Part shown: positions 59,681 through 64,000 of the stretch, one piece after another
How the letters are laid out: the number at the start of each line of letters is the position of its first letter
How positions within the stretch are numbered: position 1 is the first letter of the stretch
Source: Bin87 sp965262485
GTDB taxonomy: Bacteria > Chloroflexota > Dehalococcoidia > Lucifugimonadales > UBA3495
NCBI GenBank assembly: GCA_965262485.1
Contig: OZ253540.1
Location: 2,976,001 to 3,040,000, forward strand
Length of the DNA stretch: 64,000 nt
Direction: 5' to 3'
Translations under genes and position numbers: made by a program
Notes under the pieces: generated by a model
The model's input: only the letters and a program-made list of their open reading frames with translations
Database searches by the model: none
What the model was told of the DNA's origin: nothing

Positions 59681-60268
59681 ATGGTAGCAGTCAAGTATTC
59701 ATTGGAAGATTTCGTGCAGGAGATGGAAGAGCTGCTGCAGAGTCAGCCCAATCAGGAAAAGATTTTCGACCGCGGATCCAGCTACCTGGCTCGGCTGGTT
59801 GGCAACCCGGACGCCATTCCGGTTCGGTTCCGCCAACCGGTGGGTGAGGGTCGGCGGGCCAACCACGGATCATGGTTGCTGCACCACAATCCGGACAGTG
59901 GGTTGCTGGTGACGTCGGTAGTCTGGGGGCCAGGCGACCACGCCGCTCCTCACGACCATCGCACCTGGGGCATGATCGGCGTGATGGACAACCTGCTGAC
60001 AGAGACCCGATTCCGCCGCGTCGACGACCACAGCAAGGACGACTGGGCCCAGCTGGAACAGGATCGTTCGGCCACGGTCAAGCCCGGTGAAGTCAGCCTG
60101 CTGATTCCGGAAGTGGACGAAATCCATCAGATGGACAACTTCACCGACCGGCCTACCGTGGAGGTGCATGTGTACGGGCACGATCTCCGCGGCCTGGAAC
60201 GGGTGCGCTACGACCTGGAAACCGGCGCCATCAAGCAGATGATTACCGACAAATATGACAACTGCTAG
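59681..60268 (+). CDS. Cupin thiol dioxygenase (cysteine dioxygenase-like)
   Basis: The product is 195 aa from ATG 59681, with aggaggc eight bases upstream. It has the cysteine dioxygenase cupin fold: VVWGPGDHAAPHDHRTWGMI (about 84-103), where HDH supplies two iron ligands, and EVHVYGHDLRGLE near 162, whose His is the third. Family members oxidise cysteine, 3-mercaptopropionate or related thiols to sulfinates using O2. The exact thiol is not decided by sequence. The stop codon overlaps the CTAG that flanks the MITE, so the element inserted at the very end of the gene. Confidence 0.75.
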   Translation: MVAVKYSLEDFVQEMEELLQSQPNQEKIFDRGSSYLARLVGNPDAIPVRFRQPVGEGRRANHGSWLLHHNPDSGLLVTSVVWGPGDHAAPHDHRTWGMIGVMDNLLTETRFRRVDDHSKDDWAQLEQDRSATVKPGEVSLLIPEVDEIHQMDNFTDRPTVEVHVYGHDLRGLERVRYDLETGAIKQMITDKYDNC

Positions 60269-60415
60269 GGTGTGTTGACAAATACCGTCATTCCCGCGAA
60301 AGCGGGAATCCAGTGGCCGCAGTCGTGAATCACGGTTCTGATTCTTTCATCATACCCTCTCTGGACTCCTGCTTTCGCAGGAGTGACGGTCTGGTTTGTT
60401 AATTGTCAACACGCT
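60269..60415. mobile_element. IS5-like MITE, copy 2, 147 bp, CTAG target duplication
   Basis: The ends are ggtgtgttgacaaata and, reversed, agcgtgttgacaattaac. CTAG flanks it at 60265-60268 and 60416-60419, a 4-bp duplication as made by IS5-type transposases. The body is nearly identical to 51590-51762. A ccccgtctctctccc/gggagaggg hairpin follows at about 60431-60469. Confidence 0.85.
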
Positions 60416-60489
60416 CTAGGTGATGCGTCCTGCCCCCGTCTCTCTCCCTATCGGGAGAGGGAGGCGGGGATTCTGATGGAGATGTTCTG

Positions 60490-62109
60490 ATGGCTCAACC
60501 GATTACGCCCGCCCAACTGGATGATTTGTTCAACGGCTCCGCTCCGTTCGCGCTGGTGGATGTTCGGGAGGCCGGCGAGTACAACGCCAGCCACATTCCC
60601 GGCAGCAGCCTGATGCCAAGGCGGATGCTGGAATTCGACCTGCCGGTTGCAATCCCCCACACCGACAGCCTTACCGTGCTGTGCGACGACGACGGTCAGC
60701 GCGTGGCAAAAGCCGTGGCAACGGTGGAGGCGATGGGGTACTCCAACGTGGCGTGGCTGGACGGCGGAGTAAACCGCTGGATGAGCCTGGATTATCCCAC
60801 CGAGTGGGGTGTGAATGTGCCCAGCAAGGATTTCGGCGAGAGGGTGGAGGTGGTTCACCACGTGCCGGAGATCGACGCCATCGAGTTGCGTTCCCGCATG
60901 GACCGGGGCGAGAAGATGGTGATTCTGGACACGCGGACGCCGGAGGAATACCGTCGATTCTGCATTCCCGGTGGGCAAAGTCTGCCGGGCGGAGAACTGG
61001 CGCTGCGGATAACCGACGTTACGGCCGACCTGGACCCGGATACCACCGTGGTAATAAATTGCGCCGGCCGAACACGGAGCATCATCGGGACGCGGATATT
61101 GCAGCGGATGGGACTGGACCGCGACATCGTTGGACTGAAGAACGGCACCTCCGGATGGGTGCTGGCCGGATACGAGTTGGAATCCGGCGCGGACCGGGAC
61201 GAACTGCCGCCGGTTTCAGCCGAAGGCCGCACCGCCGCCGAAGCATACGCTGACCGATGCGCCGCCGAGGATGGCGTCGATTTTCTGGACGTTGCCGGGC
61301 TGGAACGGCTGGCTGAGCGCAGCCGCAGCGAGACCGTTTACTTCATCGACGTGCGCACCGCCGAGGAATACGCGGCCAGACACATTCCAGGCTTCCGGTG
61401 GTTTCCTGGCGGTCAATGCGTGCAGCGGAGCGATGACGTGGCCGTGGTGAAAAACGCTCCCATCGTGTTTTGCTGCGACGGACGGGCGCGGGCGGCGCTG
61501 ACCGGGTCGTGGTACCGGCAGCTGGGTCACGGAGAGGTTTATGCGCTGAACGGGGGGACTGAGGCGTGGGCGGCGGCCGGCAAGTCGCTGGAGTCGGGCC
61601 GCAACGTGGGAGGCCGCTTTGATGGGTCCATCGGCGGGGCCGGCGAACCGGAACTGGTTACCGCAGCCCGAAATTCCGTTCCAACCATTACGGCGCAAGA
61701 ACTGACATCGGACCGGCCCGATGCCGTCCTGTTCGTAGATACGAGCCAGGATTTCTCCAGGGGCCACGTGCCCGGCGCACACTGGGTTCCGCGCGGGTGG
61801 CTGGAGTGGCAGGTTGCCGAGCAGGTGGCGTCTGAGGACGCCCGGGTGGTGGTGACCTGCGGCGACGGCCGGCAATCACTCCTGGCGGCGGCGACACTGC
61901 GGTCGATGGGATTTGCCAATGTTGGCGTTCTGGACGGCGGTATGGCGGCGTGGCGCGAAGCCGGGCTGCCGGTGGAAACCGGACTCTCCGGCGTGATGCG
62001 CACGCCGGCCGACGTAGTGTTCAGCGGCCCCGACCGCACCTACGCCGACATGCAGAACTACCTGCGGTGGGAGGAGCAGCTGGGCGACAAGTACGCCGCT
62101 GCCGACTGA
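60490..62109 (+). CDS. Protein of four rhodanese domains
   Basis: The product is 539 aa, without a signal peptide. Four rhodanese-like domains follow one another: about residues 1-115 (LVDVREAGEYNASHIPG, Cys in VLCDDDGQR), 130-245 (ILDTRTPEEYRRFCIPG, Cys in INCAGRTRS), 260-380 (FIDVRTAEEYAARHIPG, Cys in FCCDGRARA) and 395-505 (FVDTSQDFSRGHVPG, Cys in VTCGDGRQS). All four keep a cysteine at the active-site position. Rhodaneses carry sulfane sulfur as persulfides. It lies just downstream of a thiol dioxygenase gene, which suggests joint sulfur handling. Confidence 0.88.
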   Translation: MAQPITPAQLDDLFNGSAPFALVDVREAGEYNASHIPGSSLMPRRMLEFDLPVAIPHTDSLTVLCDDDGQRVAKAVATVEAMGYSNVAWLDGGVNRWMSLDYPTEWGVNVPSKDFGERVEVVHHVPEIDAIELRSRMDRGEKMVILDTRTPEEYRRFCIPGGQSLPGGELALRITDVTADLDPDTTVVINCAGRTRSIIGTRILQRMGLDRDIVGLKNGTSGWVLAGYELESGADRDELPPVSAEGRTAAEAYADRCAAEDGVDFLDVAGLERLAERSRSETVYFIDVRTAEEYAARHIPGFRWFPGGQCVQRSDDVAVVKNAPIVFCCDGRARAALTGSWYRQLGHGEVYALNGGTEAWAAAGKSLESGRNVGGRFDGSIGGAGEPELVTAARNSVPTITAQELTSDRPDAVLFVDTSQDFSRGHVPGAHWVPRGWLEWQVAEQVASEDARVVVTCGDGRQSLLAAATLRSMGFANVGVLDGGMAAWREAGLPVETGLSGVMRTPADVVFSGPDRTYADMQNYLRWEEQLGDKYAAAD

Positions 62110-62124
62110 TCAATCGGGCTGGCG

Positions 62125-62376
62125 TCAGCCGTCCTCCACGGAGGGAATCAGGTCGCTCTCCTCCGGGTTGGCGTCGATGCGGAGGGTTTGGACGATGCGG
62201 TTGTAGGCGACCTCGTCGGCGTGGGAGTCGGCAACGTGTCGCGTGGCGGCCTGTTCGGCGCGGCCCCGGTCGTCGAAGATGTCGTACCAGTCACATTCGC
62301 CGCAGCCCACCCGCCATTCGGTGCGACCGGTGGGCACCTGCTCGGTAATCTCCACGATGATGTGCAGCGTAGTCAT
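62125..62376 (-). CDS. Small protein with Cys-Gly-Glu-Cys motif
   Basis: The product is 83 aa from ATG 62376 with aggag upstream (MTTLHIIVEITEQV). WRVGCGECDWYDIFDD looks like half of a metal-binding knuckle, and HVADSHADEV adds histidines, as in C2H2-type or HNH-like small domains. No family is recognised. Confidence 0.5.
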   Translation of the reverse strand: MTTLHIIVEITEQVPTGRTEWRVGCGECDWYDIFDDRGRAEQAATRHVADSHADEVAYNRIVQTLRIDANPEESDLIPSVEDG

Positions 62377-62539
62377 GTAAGTCTCCTGGCACGACGATGT
62401 TGGGCTGGGAAGATTGTTTGCGGCATCCATCTTATACCGTACGCTGCCCTCTCATCGAGAGAAGGGGATCGCCGTATTACATGGATGAACAGGATTGGGG
62501 ACGGGAGCGAGATTGCCGCGCCCGCTGCGCTCCCACCAT

Positions 62540-63565
62540 TTATAGAAGGCGTGAACCAACGGGGCCAACGATAATCAAGTCGGCAATACTCTTATAGAGA
62601 CTACTTCCGATGCCCGACACGGCGGTAATGCTCTGGGCAGTCAGGAATGGCCCCTTCTTCTCGCGGTGAGTTATGATGGCTTGTGCCAGCTTATTGCCGA
62701 TGCGTGGCAATGCTTCCAAGTCACTGGCGGTAGCTGTGTTGATGTTGATGAGAACAGAATTGCCGTCAATAAGCGAGTAGTCGCTGCCTTGTTCCGCAAC
62801 CGTACCTGCGGAGGCCTCCGCTTCGGCGGCTGGGGCCGAATGTTCTCCCATCACGTGGGCAAAACTTTCCTCTTCCTGCAGCCAACCCAAGCTGGCGAGC
62901 GTCTCATACGCCTGCACAATTTGTTTGCGATAAAACTTCCCGTCACGAATCCGATGAATAACATCGTCAACTGATGTTGAATTTTCTTTATAAGTCACCC
63001 AATGAACGGTGGTCAATAGTTCCAAACCTAAAGGCGTTTCAAACCCGTCTATCAAATCAGCTACTTTTGTAATACAACCGCTGGTATTAGGCTTGCTCTG
63101 CAAAAGAGCCTCTGCATCTTCGATCGCTCCGGTCATTAATTTAAATTGCTTGTCAGACTTACCCTTGCCACCAGAGTATCCTGAAATCCAATGGCTTTCT
63201 ATCTTGCGTAAAACCGGGTGGAGGTCATCAGTGTAGAGACCGTAACGGCCTTTCGCATACATGAGTTGCAACGGCTCGCCGGCCGCCTGCAATAAATACA
63301 TCAGCTTCTCCACTTCCTGTGAAACTATGGTGGGTTCTAGCTGGCCGGCAAGGTAACGGCGCATCAGCATCAACAACGCCGCCCGGCCGGGGGTCATTTC
63401 CGGTGCTTCGGTCAAGCGAGCCATAACTTTGGCGTCCGGCGGCCCTTCCGGTTCAAAGACCATTACCTGTACATCGGCGGACAATTCGCCAAGTTCCTGG
63501 TCAATCAGGGAGCGTACCTCCTCCCAGTCCAACCCGCCAAGACCACTACCTAGTACTGTTTCCAC
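62540..63565 (-). pseudogene. darG: C-terminal part of interrupted darG-like gene, with HhH domain
   Basis: This frame begins at GTG 63565, inside the inserted element, and then enters LGSGLGGLDWEEVRSLIDQE, the end of a DarG macrodomain. The middle (EPTIVSQEVEKLMYLLQAAG and LYAKGRYGLYTDDL-like segments) matches the DarG C-terminal region that blocks DarT. At about residues 270-335 there is a helix-hairpin-helix domain of ComEA type (ININTATASDLEALPRIGNK), which is unusual for DarG. It may be translated as a truncated protein; the macrodomain half is separate. Confidence 0.75.
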
Positions 63566-63677
63566 TTGAAGATGCCTTATATCGTATATCTGTTCACCTG
63601 TTAATCATTCCCACACAAGCAGGAATCCAGAGTTAGAGGCAGCTTTCCGGCATTAATAAATCTATCTGGAAACGGTA
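63554..63677. mobile_element. 124-bp MITE inserted in darG, CTAG target duplication
   Basis: CTAG stands at 63550-63553 and 63678-63681. The inner ends are tactgtttcca and, reversed, taccgtttcca (10 of 11). Removing the element and one CTAG restores an unbroken DarG reading frame, ATPAL-GSGLGGL-like. It has no coding capacity. Its ends differ from the ggtgtgttgac elements, so it is a separate family using the same target. Confidence 0.9.
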
Positions 63678-64000
63678 CTAGTGCGGGTATCGCAATGGAA
63701 CGAATTTGTCTCGTCCGAATCTCGTCCGCCAGTGCAGTCAAACCGGACTCGACATCGGACATCCGGCTTTTAGCGCGCCAATGGCGTTTGGTTGGGAAAT
63801 TAACAATGAACTTGGGGTTGCCCAATCGCTCCGTAATGAACATCCGCCCTGGATGAACTTCGTCTCGTTTGCAGGCTTTAGCGTAATCTTTGAAATTGTC
63901 TGGGAATGCTTTTTTGAACTCCAACGCAATCCCTTTGCCCATCACCCCCACGCAGTTCACGGTGTTCACTAGGGCCTCCGCATCGGAGGTAAGCAAATCC
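63601..64000 (-). pseudogene. darG: N-terminal macrodomain of interrupted darG-like gene, start outside window
   Basis: The frame is open to the right edge. It carries the macrodomain of DarG, an ADP-ribosyl glycohydrolase antitoxin: DAEALVNTVNCVGVMGKGIA, EFKKAFPDNFKDY, PGRMFITERLGNPKFIVNFP, TKRHWRAKSRMSDVESGLTA, IRSIAIPAL. From 63677 it runs into the inserted element and stops at 63601 after a 27-residue foreign tail. The loop GLGGLDWE, needed to finish the fold, is on the other side of the element. The toxin darT would be expected upstream, beyond 64000. Confidence 0.85.

Overview
The window looks like a chromosome segment of a GC-rich, aerobic, heterotrophic bacterium. The best guess is the Chloroflexota, in the Dehalococcoidia/SAR202 area. 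This is an inference from gene content: five CaiB/BaiF CoA-transferase paralogues, a flavin-dependent LLM-class monooxygenase, Uma2 nucleases, a caa3-type CtaG, and many short inverted-repeat elements. There is no rRNA or other marker gene to confirm it. I saw no tRNA, rRNA, CRISPR array, complete insertion sequence or prophage.

Layout. 0-7 kb: a truncated DUF2330 lipoprotein-like gene, a MITE, a Uma2 nuclease, a frameshifted membrane protein, a first CoA transferase, a coiled-coil nuclease-like protein with 54-bp repeats, and a citrate-lyase-beta/HpcH-type lyase. 7-16 kb: NudC, a HigBA toxin-antitoxin pair joined to a retropepsin-like protease and an enoyl-CoA hydratase, two CoA transferases, an SDR and a second Uma2. 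16-20 kb: an ankyrin protein, then a compact chain of duplicated DUF2283-like and retropepsin-like genes, with a small nuclease-like gene. The pseudo-proteases in this chain have lost the DTGS catalytic motif. 20-26 kb: a two-hotdog MaoC-type dehydratase, small membrane proteins and two more CoA transferases. 26-28 kb: a type II restriction-modification pair resembling XcyI (CCCGGG). 28-34 kb: a two-repeat ferredoxin-fold protein, a CtaG oxidase-assembly pair, a ParA-like ATPase with a small partner, two decayed genes, a MITE and an LLM monooxygenase.

34-44 kb is one operon-like block: two very large FtsX/MacB permeases (1141 and 1134 aa) and two LolD/MacB ATPases. 44-49 kb: ribosomal protein S21, an FmdB zinc ribbon, D-aminoacyl-tRNA deacylase, a DinB protein, a bacterial voltage-gated channel with a TLEGWTD filter, and a zinc alcohol dehydrogenase. 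49-56 kb: an Opp/Dpp-type ABC uptake locus with two permeases and two substrate-binding lipoproteins. One of these has an in-frame TAG between its signal peptide and its binding domain. 56-62 kb: a PcrA/UvrD helicase, a degenerate MNT-HEPN pair, a thiol dioxygenase-like cupin and a four-domain rhodanese. The right edge carries a darG-like macrodomain gene split by a 124-bp element with a perfect CTAG target duplication.

How the genes may work together: the CoA transferases, hydratases, SDR and HpcH lyase suggest CoA-thioester catabolism of organic acids. The thiol dioxygenase and rhodanese suggest organosulfur oxidation. Between them lie defence or toxin-antitoxin islands. At least four inverted-repeat element families have broken or remodelled genes. 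The clearest cases are darG at 63.6 kb and the DUF6338-like gene at 33 kb.
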